A DNA stretch of 64,000 nt from G025836975 sp040391135 (GTDB lineage: Bacteria > Pseudomonadota > Gammaproteobacteria > Burkholderiales > Burkholderiaceae_B). The notes under the pieces were generated by a model, which did not search any database, was not told the origin of the DNA, and worked only from the letters and a program-made list of their open reading frames with translations. The position numbers were made by a program, and so were the translations under genes. The stretch spans positions 124,001 to 188,000 of the forward strand of contig JBEBYL010000004.1 of the NCBI GenBank assembly GCA_040391135.1. The letters are read 5' to 3'. Of this stretch, positions 7,726-17,109 are shown one piece after another; position 1 is the first letter of the stretch, and every line of letters begins with the position of its first letter.

Positions 7726-8715
7726 ATGTCCAAACCCGCCATGCGTGTCGCCGTAACCGGCGCAGCCGGCCAGATCGGCTATGCCTTGCTGTTTCGCATC
7801 GCTTCAGGCGAAATGCTCGGCAAAGACCAGCCGGTCATTCTGCAACTGCTGGAAATCCCAGACGAGAAAGCCCAAAAAGCGCTGAAAGGCGTCATGATGG
7901 AACTGGACGACTGCGCTTTCCCCCTGCTGGCCGGCATGACCGCGCATAGCGATGCCCGCGAAGCCTTCAAGGATGTCGACGTTGCCCTGCTGGTGGGCGC
8001 GCGCCCCCGCGGCCCCGGCATGGAGCGCAAGGATTTGCTGCAGGTCAATGCCCAGATCTTTACCGCGCAGGGCAAAGCCCTGAACGACGTCGCCAGCCGC
8101 AACGTCAAAGTGCTGGTCGTCGGCAACCCCGCCAACACCAACGCCTACATCGCCATGAAGTCGGCGCCCGATCTGCCCGCCAAGAACTTCACGGCCATGC
8201 TGCGCCTGGATCACAATCGCGCCTTGTCGCAGCTGTCCGCCAAATCGGGCAAGCCGGTTGCCGACATCGAAAAGCTGATCGTGTGGGGCAACCACTCGCC
8301 CACCATGTATCCCGACACCCGCTTTGCAACCGTTGGCGGTAAAAGCCTGGACACCCTGATCAACGACCAGGCCTGGAACCGCGACACCTTCATCCCCACA
8401 GTGGGCAAGCGTGGCGCAGCCATCATCGAAGCGCGCGGCCTGTCGTCCGCGGCCTCGGCCGCCAATGCCGCCATCGACCATGTGCGCGACTGGGTGCTGG
8501 GCTCGAACGGCAAGTGGGTCACGATGGGTATTCCGTCGGACGGTTCCTACGGCATTCCCAAAGACATCATCTACGGCGTGCCCGTCACGACAGCCAATGG
8601 CGAATACACCCGTGTCGAAGGGCTGGAAATCGATGCTTTCTCGCGCGAGCGCATGGACTTCACCCTGAAGGAATTGCTTGAAGAACGCGAGGGCGTGCAA
8701 GACCTGCTGAAATAA
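7726..8715 (+). CDS. mdh: Malate dehydrogenase (NAD-dependent)
   Basis: Interconverts malate and oxaloacetate with NAD in the cytosol. 329 residues, the longer cytosolic/Thermus-type MDH. The Rossmann motif VTGAAGQIGYALL is near residue 10; substrate arginines lie in GARPRGPGMERKDLL; Asp162 and catalytic His190 (VWGNHSPTMYPD) are present. The ATG at 7726 follows ccgggagattgttc; a TTG two codons earlier is less likely. It is transcribed alone, away from gntR-sdh-gltA, and ends at a strong terminator. Its oxaloacetate feeds both GltA and PrpC encoded nearby. Confidence 0.96.
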   Translation: MSKPAMRVAVTGAAGQIGYALLFRIASGEMLGKDQPVILQLLEIPDEKAQKALKGVMMELDDCAFPLLAGMTAHSDAREAFKDVDVALLVGARPRGPGMERKDLLQVNAQIFTAQGKALNDVASRNVKVLVVGNPANTNAYIAMKSAPDLPAKNFTAMLRLDHNRALSQLSAKSGKPVADIEKLIVWGNHSPTMYPDTRFATVGGKSLDTLINDQAWNRDTFIPTVGKRGAAIIEARGLSSAASAANAAIDHVRDWVLGSNGKWVTMGIPSDGSYGIPKDIIYGVPVTTANGEYTRVEGLEIDAFSRERMDFTLKELLEEREGVQDLLK

Positions 8716-8786
8716 GCACGGCCTTGCGGCGGCGACCGGCGACACGCTCACCGGCGCCCTGAACAAGCCCGCGCCGTATTGAACCG

Positions 8787-8832
8787 CAAGCCAGGAGCCG
8801 GGCAGTAGAAGCCCGACTCCTGGCTTGTTTTT
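8787..8832 (+). terminator. Intrinsic terminator of mdh
   Basis: Long hairpin, caagccaggag-ccgggc (8787-8803) against gcccg-a-ctcctggcttg (8811-8827) with one bulge, followed by TTTTT (8828-8832). It separates mdh from the convergent prpR gene. Confidence 0.85.
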
Positions 8833-8846
8833 CATGGTGTCTTTTT

Positions 8847-10790
8847 TTATTCTTCCAGGCCCACGATTTTCAGCTTGCGCCAAAGCGTGCTGCGGCTGAT
8901 GCCCAGCTTTTCCGCCGCCAGGCCGCGATTGCCCGCGCACTGCTCCAGCGCGGCGCGTATGCGCTCGCGCTCGATGGAGAGTCGGCTGGCGGGCAGCGAA
9001 TCCCCAGCCGTCTCGGCGCCCAACATAAAAAGTTCGGGCGCAATCTCTTTCAAGGTTTCCCGCGCAATGCCCTCGCCCGCATTCCGCAGACCGCGAAACA
9101 CCATGGTCCGCTCGATAAGGTTCTCCAGCTCGCGGATGTTGCCTGGCCAGAGATAACCCCGGGACGCCTCCACAATCGCGCGGATCAAGCCCCCATCGGC
9201 AAGCGCCCTGTTGTTCAGGCGAAGGGCGATTTTCTCGGCCAGATGCCGGGCCAGCAAGGGCAAATCGCCCTCGCGTTCCCTGAGTGGAGGAAGATGCACC
9301 AGCAGGATATTCAGCCTGTAGTACAGATCCTGGCGAAACTCGCCTCGGCGGACCTGCTCTCCCAAGTCCCGATGGGTTGCCGCAATGACACGCAGATCGA
9401 CCGGCGTGGGTTCCGTCGCGCCGATGCGCAGCACCTCTTTTTCTTGAAGCACCCGCAACAGGCGCGTCTGCAGCGACAGCGGCATTTCTCCGATCTCGTC
9501 AAGAAAGATCGTTCCGGTATGGGCCGCCTCGAACAAGCCCACCTTGCCCCCACGGCTGGAACCCGTGAATGCGCCCTCCACATAACCGAAGAGTTCGCTT
9601 TCGAGCAGGGTATCGGGAAAGGCCGCGCAATTGATGGCCACGAAAGGCTGCGCCTGGCGCGGGCTGGCGTTGTGTATGCCCTGGGCCAGCAGTTCTTTTC
9701 CCGTGCCGCTTTCGCCCACGATAAGCACTGTGGCGCTGCTCTGAGCGCAGGTCAGGGCGCGATCCCTGACCTGCTGCAACGCCCGGCTTTCGCCAATAAG
9801 ATTGGCCAGCCCGTATTTGGCGTTGCGCGCCACAGGCTGGCTTCGAGAACGCAAGCTGCGGTCCAGCCGTTGAATCGCTATGGGATCCTGGCAGACAAGG
9901 ACCGCGCCCGTATGCCTGCCCTGCTCCATGATCGCCATGCGCGTCACCACGACGGTCTTGCCGTTTACTTGCTGGACCTGCTCCAGCTCAGCCTCTCCGG
10001 TGCGCAAGGTGTTGGCCAGGCTCAATTCGCTTTGCAGCATACTCAGGCGCTGCCCCAGGGCGCGCTCCGCGGGCACGCCGATAAAGGCTTCCATGGAGGG
10101 GTTGAGGATTTCAATGCGCTCGTCCAGATCGACGGCGACCACGCCATCCTTCAACTGCCCGAGTATGGTGTTGAGCTTTTCGCGCCTGGCGACTTCCAGC
10201 CGGGCGACGCGCGCCACTTCGATGGCATCTTCCATGGCCTCGCGCACAGCGCCCTGCGAGTACAGCAAAATGCCTTCCACGCCATAGGATCGCGCCAGGT
10301 CCACCACCAGGCCCGGCGCAATGATGGACTCGACGCCCATCGCCACCAGTTCCTGCACGCAAGCCTCGGCCTCTTCCTCGGTGGAATAGGCCCGCAGCTC
10401 CACCCGCAGTGAAAAGCGCTCATTGAACTGTGCCAGCTCGGCGGGAATGCTTCCGTAGGCGACCAGCGCGATACGGCGCGACTTGCCCGATGCCCGCGCC
10501 AGGCCGCGCATGACATCGAAGCCGCCGGGCTTGACCATCACGACCGGAATATCCAGGTGCTCTCGCAGAAAACCGCCGTTGGATCCCGCCGACACGACGG
10601 CATCGACGCCGCCCGACTGGCGCATCGCGCCGATACGTTCAACCGCCTGCGAATAGGCCTTGTCCAGTATGATGATTTCCGCCAAAGGACTATAGACGGG
10701 AGCCAGCTCTTCCAGAAGGGCGCGCAATCCATGAAATCCCACGGCGACAATGCGTAGCCGGGAGCCGGTCAAAGGAGTAAAAAGTGCCAT
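8847..10790 (-). CDS. prpR: Sigma-54-dependent propionate catabolism activator PrpR
   Basis: Bacterial enhancer-binding protein that switches on prp genes with sigma-54, probably sensing 2-methylcitrate. About 647 residues: an N-terminal PrpR sensor domain (about 10-185), a PAS-like segment (about 200-310), an AAA+ domain with Walker A GESGTGKE and the sigma-54 loop GAFTG, then a C-terminal Fis-type helix (NRGLAAEKLGISRSTLWRKLK). The start is the ATG at 10788-10790 (MALFTPLTG); an upstream in-frame GTG would run through the regulatory palindrome. It is divergent from prpB, the normal arrangement. Confidence 0.94.
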   Translation of the reverse strand: MALFTPLTGSRLRIVAVGFHGLRALLEELAPVYSPLAEIIILDKAYSQAVERIGAMRQSGGVDAVVSAGSNGGFLREHLDIPVVMVKPGGFDVMRGLARASGKSRRIALVAYGSIPAELAQFNERFSLRVELRAYSTEEEAEACVQELVAMGVESIIAPGLVVDLARSYGVEGILLYSQGAVREAMEDAIEVARVARLEVARREKLNTILGQLKDGVVAVDLDERIEILNPSMEAFIGVPAERALGQRLSMLQSELSLANTLRTGEAELEQVQQVNGKTVVVTRMAIMEQGRHTGAVLVCQDPIAIQRLDRSLRSRSQPVARNAKYGLANLIGESRALQQVRDRALTCAQSSATVLIVGESGTGKELLAQGIHNASPRQAQPFVAINCAAFPDTLLESELFGYVEGAFTGSSRGGKVGLFEAAHTGTIFLDEIGEMPLSLQTRLLRVLQEKEVLRIGATEPTPVDLRVIAATHRDLGEQVRRGEFRQDLYYRLNILLVHLPPLREREGDLPLLARHLAEKIALRLNNRALADGGLIRAIVEASRGYLWPGNIRELENLIERTMVFRGLRNAGEGIARETLKEIAPELFMLGAETAGDSLPASRLSIERERIRAALEQCAGNRGLAAEKLGISRSTLWRKLKIVGLEE

Positions 10791-10822
10791 GGCGCTGATC
10801 GTTTCAAAATGGTCGCAACAAA

Positions 10823-10840
10823 TGAAACACCATTGTTTCA
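10823..10840. promoter_or_regulatory. Candidate PrpR binding palindrome TGAAAC-N6-GTTTCA
   Basis: Perfect 6-6-6 inverted repeat just upstream of prpR and about 120 bases before the prpB sigma-54 promoter, a normal distance for an enhancer. Further half-sites occur at 10801-10806 (gtttca), 10911-10915 (gtttc) and 10932-10937 (tgaaac). GTTTCA/TGAAAC elements are characteristic of prp control regions in enterobacteria. Assignment to PrpR is inferred from this resemblance and position. Confidence 0.6.
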
Positions 10841-10957
10841 CAAATGACACATACTCCCAAACGCCGCGCCCGCTTCCATATCAAGGCAGCCGTAAATATT
10901 GTTTCGCCGACAGGGCTTAGAGGGTCGCGATTGAAACCCGGGACCGAGGCGAATAAC

Positions 10958-10972
10958 TGGCACAACTATTGC
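10958..10972 (+). promoter_or_regulatory. Sigma-54 promoter of prpBC-acnD-prpF-prpD
   Basis: TGGCAC (10958-10963), five bases, TTGC (10969-10972): the -24/-12 consensus with exact spacing. It predicts a start near 10984 and a leader of about 55 bases before prpB. With PrpR divergent upstream this is the expected control of propionate catabolism. Confidence 0.88.
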
Positions 10973-11039
10973 GTATGATTGCCGGATAAGCATGCTTCGA
11001 TGGCCCAGCTATCGTTTTTCACTACACAGAGAGGTGCCG

Positions 11040-11945
11040 ATGTCCAACGCAAACCCCCAACCCACTTCAGCCGGCGCGCGGTTTCGCGAGGCGCTGCGGC
11101 AAGAACAACCCTTGCAGATCATAGGCGCCATCAACGCCAACCATGCCCTTCTTGCCAAGCGCGCGGGATACAAGGCCATCTATCTTTCCGGCGGCGGTGT
11201 CGCGGCCGGATCGCTGGGCTTGCCGGACCTGGGCATCAACACGCTGGACGACGTCCTGACCGATATCCGACGCATCACCGATGTATGCGATGTTCCATTG
11301 CTGGTGGACATCGACACCGGCTTCGGGCCTTCCGCCTTCAATATCGCCCGCACGGTGAAAAGCCTGATCAAGTTCGGCGCGGCGGCCTGCCATATCGAGG
11401 ACCAGGTTGGGGCCAAGCGCTGCGGCCATCGCCCAGGCAAGGAAATTGTGGGCACACAGGAAATGGCCGACCGCGTCAAGGCCGCTGTCGACGCGCGCAC
11501 CGACAGCAATTTCTTCATCATTGCCCGCACCGACGCCATCGCGGTCGATGGCGTGGATGCCGCGCTGGAACGCGCCCACGCCTGCGTCGAAGCCGGCGCC
11601 GATGCCATCTTCGCCGAAGCGTCCTACGACCTGGCCACCTACGAGCGCTTCACCAAGGCATTGAATGTGCCGGTGCTGGCCAACATTACCGAGTTCGGCC
11701 AGACGCCTTTGTTCACCGTGGATGAACTGAAATCGGTGGGCGTCGGCATGGTACTGTATCCGTTATCGGCGTTTCGGGCGATGAACAAAGCCGCTGAGAC
11801 GGTCTACGCGGCCATACGGCGCGACGGCCACCAGAAAAATGTCATCGACCTGATGCAGACGCGCGAAGAACTGTATGACCGCATCGGGTATCACGAATTC
11901 GAGTCCCGCCTCGATGCGCTGTTTCAACAAGGCAAATCAAAATAA
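11040..11945 (+). CDS. prpB: 2-methylisocitrate lyase
   Basis: Last step of the 2-methylcitrate cycle: splits 2-methylisocitrate into pyruvate and succinate. 301 residues of the isocitrate lyase/PEP mutase family. The active-site motif KRCGH is at residues 126-130 and the metal-binding VDIDTGFG near 89-96. The ATG at 11040 follows agagaggtgccg; an earlier in-frame ATG at 10992 lacks family similarity. First gene of the prp operon, directly behind the sigma-54 promoter, 19 bases before prpC. The succinate can pass to the SDH encoded nearby. Confidence 0.96.
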   Translation: MSNANPQPTSAGARFREALRQEQPLQIIGAINANHALLAKRAGYKAIYLSGGGVAAGSLGLPDLGINTLDDVLTDIRRITDVCDVPLLVDIDTGFGPSAFNIARTVKSLIKFGAAACHIEDQVGAKRCGHRPGKEIVGTQEMADRVKAAVDARTDSNFFIIARTDAIAVDGVDAALERAHACVEAGADAIFAEASYDLATYERFTKALNVPVLANITEFGQTPLFTVDELKSVGVGMVLYPLSAFRAMNKAAETVYAAIRRDGHQKNVIDLMQTREELYDRIGYHEFESRLDALFQQGKSK

Positions 11946-11964
11946 CCTTTCAAGGAATTGAGAC

Positions 11965-13164
11965 ATGGCCACAGCCCAAGCAAAAAGCAAGCAAACCGCA
12001 AACAAGCAAGCCGCGATCAAACAGCCAGCGGCCGCGCCCAAACCCAAGAAATCCGTTGCCTTGTCCGGCGTCGTGGCGGGCAACACCGCCTTGTGCACGG
12101 TGGGCCGCAGCGGCAATGACCTGCACTACCGCGGCTACGATATCCTGGATATCGCCGAAACCTGCGAATTCGAGGAAGTCGCCCATCTGCTGGTCCATGG
12201 CAAGCTGCCCAACAAGGCCGAACTGGCCGCCTACAAGGAAAAGCTGCGCAGCCTGCGCGGCCTGCCCGCTCAATTGCAGGCGGCCCTTGAAGCCCTGCCG
12301 GCGGCCAGCCATCCCATGGATGTGATGCGCACCGCGGTCTCCGTGCTGGGCTGCATCCTGCCCGAGAAAGACGACCACAATCTGCCCGATGCCCGCGACA
12401 TCGCGGACCGCCTGATGGCCAACCTGGGTTCCGCCCTGCTGTACTGGTACCACTTCAGCCATAACGGCCACTACATCGACGTGCAGACCGACGACGACAG
12501 CATAGGCGGGCACTTCCTGCACCTGCTGCACGGCAGGAAGCCCAGCGACGATTGGGTGCGCGCCATGCACACCTCGCTCATTCTGTACGCCGAGCATGAA
12601 TTCAATGCCTCCACCTTCGCCAGCCGCGTCATCGCGGGTACGGGCTCGGACATGTATTCGGCGATCGCCGGCGGCATCGGCGCCCTGCGCGGGCCCAAGC
12701 ACGGCGGCGCCAACGAAGTCGCCTTCGAAGTCCAGAAGCGCTACGAGACTCCCGATGAAGCCGAGGCCGACATCCGCCGGCGCGTCGAGAACAAGGAAGT
12801 CATCATCGGCTTCGGCCACCCCGTCTACACGGTTTCCGATCCCCGCAATCAGGTCATCAAGGAAGTCGCCCGCAAGCTGTCCAAGAAGCAGGGCAACACC
12901 AAGATGTTCGACATTGCCGAGCGCCTGGAAACCGCCATGTGGGACATCAAGAAAATGTTCCCCAACCTGGACTGGTTCTCCGCCGTGTCCTACCACATGA
13001 TGGGCGTGCCCACCGCCATGTTCACGCCCCTGTTCGTCATCGCGCGCACGGCGGGCTGGTCGGCGCACATCATCGAGCAGCGTGTCGACAACAAGATCAT
13101 CCGTCCCACCGCCAACTACGTCGGCCCCGAAGACCGGAAGTTCGTTCCCCTCGGCAAGCGCTAA
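11965..13164 (+). CDS. prpC: 2-methylcitrate synthase
   Basis: Condenses propionyl-CoA with oxaloacetate to 2-methylcitrate. 399 residues of the citrate synthase fold; catalytic His246 (GPKHGGANE), His285 (GFGHPVY) and Asp336 (PNLDWFSA) are visible. Operon position between prpB and acnD and the YHMMGVPTAMFTPLFVIART segment separate it from GltA. Odd: the first 30 or so residues are a low-complexity K/Q/A-rich tail (MATAQAKSKQTANKQ...KPKK) before the family start at VALSGVVAGNTALCTVG. The start itself is supported by caaggaattgag just upstream. Confidence 0.96.
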   Translation: MATAQAKSKQTANKQAAIKQPAAAPKPKKSVALSGVVAGNTALCTVGRSGNDLHYRGYDILDIAETCEFEEVAHLLVHGKLPNKAELAAYKEKLRSLRGLPAQLQAALEALPAASHPMDVMRTAVSVLGCILPEKDDHNLPDARDIADRLMANLGSALLYWYHFSHNGHYIDVQTDDDSIGGHFLHLLHGRKPSDDWVRAMHTSLILYAEHEFNASTFASRVIAGTGSDMYSAIAGGIGALRGPKHGGANEVAFEVQKRYETPDEAEADIRRRVENKEVIIGFGHPVYTVSDPRNQVIKEVARKLSKKQGNTKMFDIAERLETAMWDIKKMFPNLDWFSAVSYHMMGVPTAMFTPLFVIARTAGWSAHIIEQRVDNKIIRPTANYVGPEDRKFVPLGKR

Positions 13165-13172
13165 GGCCCGCC

Positions 13173-13201
13173 GCAAGGGGCCTTGGCAAGCGGCCCCTTG
13201 C
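13173..13201 (+). promoter_or_regulatory. Intra-operon hairpin between prpC and acnD
   Basis: Perfect 10-bp stem, gcaaggggcc (13173-13182) with ggccccttgc (13192-13201), nine-base loop, no T-run. It lies in the 100-base prpC-acnD gap, the widest inside the operon. It could protect the prpBC mRNA end or partly attenuate transcription into acnD; this is inference from structure only. Confidence 0.4.
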
Positions 13202-13264
13202 TCCTCACAGAGGCTGCTGTAGCCTGCCGCATTTCCCGATCATCATCCCGTTTTTTCGGACGCC

Positions 13265-15862
13265 ATGAACACTGCAAACCGCAAACCCCTGCCCGGCACC
13301 CGGCTGGACTATTTCGACGCGCGCGCAGCCGTCGATGCCATCCAGCCCGGCGCTTACGCCACGCTGCCTTATACCTCGCGCGTGCTCGCCGAGAATCTCG
13401 TGCGCCGTTGCGATCCGGCCACCTTGACCGCTTCGCTCAAGCAGCTTATTGAACGCAAGCGCGACCTGGACTTTCCCTGGTTTCCGGCGCGTGTGGTCTG
13501 TCACGACATTCTGGGCCAGACCGCCCTGGTCGACCTGGCCGGACTGCGCGAGGCGATCGCGGCAAAAGGCGGCGATCCTTCGCAGGTCAATCCCGTGGTG
13601 CCCACCCAACTGATCGTCGATCATTCGCTCGCCGTCGAGCATGCGGGCTTCGAAAAGGACGCCTTCCAGAAGAACCGCGCCATCGAGGACCGCCGCAACG
13701 ACGATCGCTTTCATTTCATCAACTGGACCAAGAAGGCGTTCAAGAACATCGACGTGATCCCGCCCGGCAACGGCATCATGCACCAGATCAACCTCGAGCG
13801 TATGTCTCCGGTGGTGCATGCCCGGGACGGCGTGGCTTTCCCCGATACGCTGGTGGGCACCGACAGCCACACGCCGCATGTCGACGCGCTGGGCGTGATC
13901 GCCATCGGCGTGGGCGGCCTGGAAGCGGAAAGCGTGATGCTGGGCCGCGCATCCTGGATGCGCCTGCCCGATATCATCGGCGTCGAACTGACCGGCCAGT
14001 TGCGTCCTGGCTCCACCGCCACCGACCTGGTGCTGGCGATGACCGAATTCCTGCGCAAGGAAAAGGTGGTGTCGTCCTACCTGGAGTTCTACGGCGAAGG
14101 CGCCTCCCGCCTGACGCTGGGCGACCGCGCCACGATCTCGAACATGACGCCCGAGTACGGCGCCACCGCGGCCATGTTCTACATCGACCAGCAAACCATC
14201 GACTACCTGACATTGACCGGCCGCGACGACGAGCAGGTCAAGCTGGTGGAAACCTATGCCCGGCACACCGGACTTTGGGCCGACAGCCTGAAGACCGCCG
14301 AATACGAACGCGTGCTGAAATTCGACCTGTCGACCGTGGTGCGCAACATCGCCGGTCCGTCCAACCCCCATCGCCGGGTGCCGACGTCCGAACTGGCCGC
14401 AAGGGGAATCTCCGGCAAGGTCGAGAACGAGCCCGGCCTGATGCCGGACGGCGCGGTGATCATTGCCGCCATCACCAGTTGCACCAACACCAGCAATCCG
14501 CGCAATGTGATCGCCGCCGGCTTGCTGGCACGCAACGCCAATGCGCGCGGCCTGACCCGCAAGCCTTGGGTCAAGACCTCGCTGGCGCCGGGCTCCAAGG
14601 CGGTGCAGCTCTACCTGGAAGACGCCAAGCTGCTGCCCGAGCTGGAACAGCTTGGCTTCGGCATCGTCGGCTTTGCCTGCACCACCTGTAACGGCATGAG
14701 CGGCGCGCTGGATCCCGCCATCCAGAAGGAAGTGGTCGACCGCGACCTGTACGCCACCGCCGTGCTGTCGGGCAACCGCAATTTCGACGGCCGCATCCAT
14801 CCCTATGCCAAGCAGGCCTTCCTGGCTTCGCCGCCGCTGGTGGTCGCCTACGCCATCGCCGGCACCATCCGCTTCGACATCGAGCGCGACGTGCTGGGGC
14901 AGGACGCCAGCGGCCGCGACATCCGCCTGAAGGACATCTGGCCCAGCGACGAAGAGATCGACGCCATGGTCAAGTCCGCCGTCAAGCCCGAGCAGTTCCG
15001 CAAGGTCTACGCGCCCATGTTCGGCATCCAGGACCAACGCCGCGCCGCGGTCAGCCCGCTGTACGACTGGCGCCCGATGAGCACCTACATCCGCCGCCCG
15101 CCGTACTGGGAAGGCGCGCTGGCCGGCGAGCGCACGCTGCGCGGCATGCTGCCGCTGGCCGTGCTGGGCGACAACATCACCACCGACCACCTGTCGCCGT
15201 CCAACGCCATCCTGATGGACAGCGCCGCCGGCGAATACCTGCACAAGATGGGCCTGCCCGAAGAGGACTTCAACTCCTACGCCACCCACCGCGGCGACCA
15301 CCTCACCGCGCAACGCGCCACCTTCGCCAACCCCAAGCTCTTCAACGAAATGGTGAAGAACGACGACGGCACGGTGAAGCAGGGGTCGCTCGCGCGCGTG
15401 GAGCCGGAAGGCAAGGTCATGCGCATGTGGGAAGCCATCGAAACCTACATGAACCGCAAGCAGCCGCTCATCATCGTGGCCGGCGCCGACTACGGCCAGG
15501 GCTCCTCGCGCGACTGGGCCGCCAAGGGCGTGCGCCTGGCCGGCGTGGAAGCCATCGTCGCCGAGGGCTTCGAACGCATCCATCGCACCAATCTTGTGGG
15601 CATGGGCGTGCTGCCGCTGGAGTTCAAGCCGGGCGTGAACCGGCACACCTTGAATATCGACGGCACCGAAACTTTCGATGTCCAGGGCGCATGCACTCCG
15701 CTGGCCACGCTGACGTTGGTCATCCACCGCAAGAACGGCGAGCGCATCCAGGTGCCGGTCACCTGCCGCCTTGATACGGCGGAAGAGGTATCGATCTACG
15801 AGGCGGGCGGCGTGCTGCAACGCTTTGCCCAGGACTTCATCGAATCGGCGGCGGCTGTTTAA
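13265..15862 (+). CDS. acnD: Fe/S-dependent 2-methylcitrate dehydratase AcnD
   Basis: Aconitase-family enzyme that dehydrates 2-methylcitrate to 2-methylaconitate, working with PrpF. 865 residues, the AcnD length and shorter than AcnA. [4Fe-4S] ligands are Cys406 (TSCTNTSNPRN) and Cys472/Cys475 (CTTCNGMSG; NGM rather than the IGN of AcnA is typical of AcnD). C-terminal swivelling domain contains GADYGQGSSRDWAAKG and the substrate-binding FERIHRTNLVGMG. It sits between prpC and prpF. The ATG at 13265 opens with the family-typical MNTxNRKPLPGTxLDYFD. Confidence 0.96.
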   Translation: MNTANRKPLPGTRLDYFDARAAVDAIQPGAYATLPYTSRVLAENLVRRCDPATLTASLKQLIERKRDLDFPWFPARVVCHDILGQTALVDLAGLREAIAAKGGDPSQVNPVVPTQLIVDHSLAVEHAGFEKDAFQKNRAIEDRRNDDRFHFINWTKKAFKNIDVIPPGNGIMHQINLERMSPVVHARDGVAFPDTLVGTDSHTPHVDALGVIAIGVGGLEAESVMLGRASWMRLPDIIGVELTGQLRPGSTATDLVLAMTEFLRKEKVVSSYLEFYGEGASRLTLGDRATISNMTPEYGATAAMFYIDQQTIDYLTLTGRDDEQVKLVETYARHTGLWADSLKTAEYERVLKFDLSTVVRNIAGPSNPHRRVPTSELAARGISGKVENEPGLMPDGAVIIAAITSCTNTSNPRNVIAAGLLARNANARGLTRKPWVKTSLAPGSKAVQLYLEDAKLLPELEQLGFGIVGFACTTCNGMSGALDPAIQKEVVDRDLYATAVLSGNRNFDGRIHPYAKQAFLASPPLVVAYAIAGTIRFDIERDVLGQDASGRDIRLKDIWPSDEEIDAMVKSAVKPEQFRKVYAPMFGIQDQRRAAVSPLYDWRPMSTYIRRPPYWEGALAGERTLRGMLPLAVLGDNITTDHLSPSNAILMDSAAGEYLHKMGLPEEDFNSYATHRGDHLTAQRATFANPKLFNEMVKNDDGTVKQGSLARVEPEGKVMRMWEAIETYMNRKQPLIIVAGADYGQGSSRDWAAKGVRLAGVEAIVAEGFERIHRTNLVGMGVLPLEFKPGVNRHTLNIDGTETFDVQGACTPLATLTLVIHRKNGERIQVPVTCRLDTAEEVSIYEAGGVLQRFAQDFIESAAAV

Positions 15863-15877
15863 GCAAGGAGACACCCC

Positions 15878-17068
15878 ATGACACAAGCAGCCCAGATCAA
15901 AGTGCCGGCCACCTACATGCGCGGCGGCACCAGTAAAGGCGTGTTCTTCCGCCTGCAAGACCTTCCCCAGGCCGCGCAGGCGCCCGGCGCGGCGCGCGAC
16001 GCCCTGCTGCTGCGGGTGATAGGCAGTCCCGATCCCTACGGCAAGCACACCGATGGCATGGGCGGCGCCACGTCCAGCACCAGTAAGACGGTCATTCTGT
16101 CCAAAAGCGGCAGGCCCGATCACGACGTCGACTATCTGTTCGGCCAGGTATCCATCGACAAGCCGTTTATCGACTGGAGCGGCAATTGCGGCAATCTCTC
16201 GGCCGCCGTGGGGCCCTTCGCCATCGCCAACGGACTGGTCGATGCCGACCGCGTTCCACGGGACGGCGTGGCGGTCGTGCGCATTTGGCAGGCGAATATC
16301 GGCAAGACCATCGTCGCGCATGTGCCCATCACCCAGGGCCAGGTGCAGGAAACCGGCGACTTCGAACTGGACGGCGTTACCTTCCCCGCCGCCGAGGTAA
16401 GGCTAGAATTCATGGACCCCGCCGCCGAGGAAGACGGCGCGGGCGGCTCGATGTTCCCGACCGGGGCGCTGGTCGACGACCTGGACGTGCCCGGCGTCGG
16501 AACACTGAAAGCCACCCTTATCAATGCCGGCATACCCACCATCTTCGTCAACGCCCGGGATATCGGCTACATCGGCACCGAATTGCAGGAAGCCATCAAC
16601 GGCGACAGCAAGGCTTTGGCGATGCTTGAAGCCATACGCGCGCACGGCGCGCTGCGCATGGGCCTGATCAAGCATATCGATGAAGCCGCCAAGCGCCAGC
16701 ACACACCCAAGGTGGCTTTCGTTGCCCAACCCGCCGATTATGTCTCATCCAGCGGCAAGCCCATTGCCTCCGGCGACATCGACGTGCTGGTGCGGGCCGT
16801 ATCCATGGGCAAGCTGCATCATGCCATGATGGGGACGGCGGCCGTCGCCATCGCCACGGCCGCGGCGGTGCCGGGCACCTTGGTGAACCTGGCGGCTGGC
16901 GGCGGCGTACGCAACGCAGTATGCTTTGGACATCCCTCCGGCACCTTGCGGGTGGGAGCGGAAGCCAGCCGGAAAGGCCAGGAATGGACGGTGACCAAGG
17001 CCATCATGAGCCGCAGCGCCAGAGTCCTGATGGAAGGCTGGGTCCGCGTGCCCGGCGACGCACTCTAG
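15878..17068 (+). CDS. prpF: 2-methylaconitate cis-trans isomerase PrpF
   Basis: 396-residue PrpF-family protein with a diaminopimelate-epimerase-like fold; isomerises the 2-methylaconitate product of AcnD so that it can be rehydrated to 2-methylisocitrate. The family start (KVPATYMRGGTSKGVFF) and the GNCGNLSAAVGPFAI active-site region are visible. Translation begins at 15878 behind caaggagacacccc. It follows acnD by 15 bases, the standard obligate pairing. The last step back to methylisocitrate could be done by AcnA or AcnB, both encoded downstream. Confidence 0.95.
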   Translation: MTQAAQIKVPATYMRGGTSKGVFFRLQDLPQAAQAPGAARDALLLRVIGSPDPYGKHTDGMGGATSSTSKTVILSKSGRPDHDVDYLFGQVSIDKPFIDWSGNCGNLSAAVGPFAIANGLVDADRVPRDGVAVVRIWQANIGKTIVAHVPITQGQVQETGDFELDGVTFPAAEVRLEFMDPAAEEDGAGGSMFPTGALVDDLDVPGVGTLKATLINAGIPTIFVNARDIGYIGTELQEAINGDSKALAMLEAIRAHGALRMGLIKHIDEAAKRQHTPKVAFVAQPADYVSSSGKPIASGDIDVLVRAVSMGKLHHAMMGTAAVAIATAAAVPGTLVNLAAGGGVRNAVCFGHPSGTLRVGAEASRKGQEWTVTKAIMSRSARVLMEGWVRVPGDAL

Positions 17069-17109
17069 GTTCCAGGGGCGGTCGCCGCTCAATCGGAGGC
17101 CACCCCAGC

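Noticed and set aside
7569..7949. A plus-strand frame overlapping the start of mdh
   Set aside because: Different frame from mdh; composition is not protein-like and mdh has a clear start and ribosome-binding site.
10791..10850. Upstream GTG start for prpR adding 20 residues
   Set aside because: It would translate through the TGAAAC/GTTTCA palindrome and has no PrpR similarity.
13205..16321. A 1038-codon open frame on the minus strand across acnD and prpF
   Set aside because: It is antisense to well-supported genes, has no family similarity and is rich in His, Gly, Ala and Val as expected for a shadow frame in GC-rich DNA.
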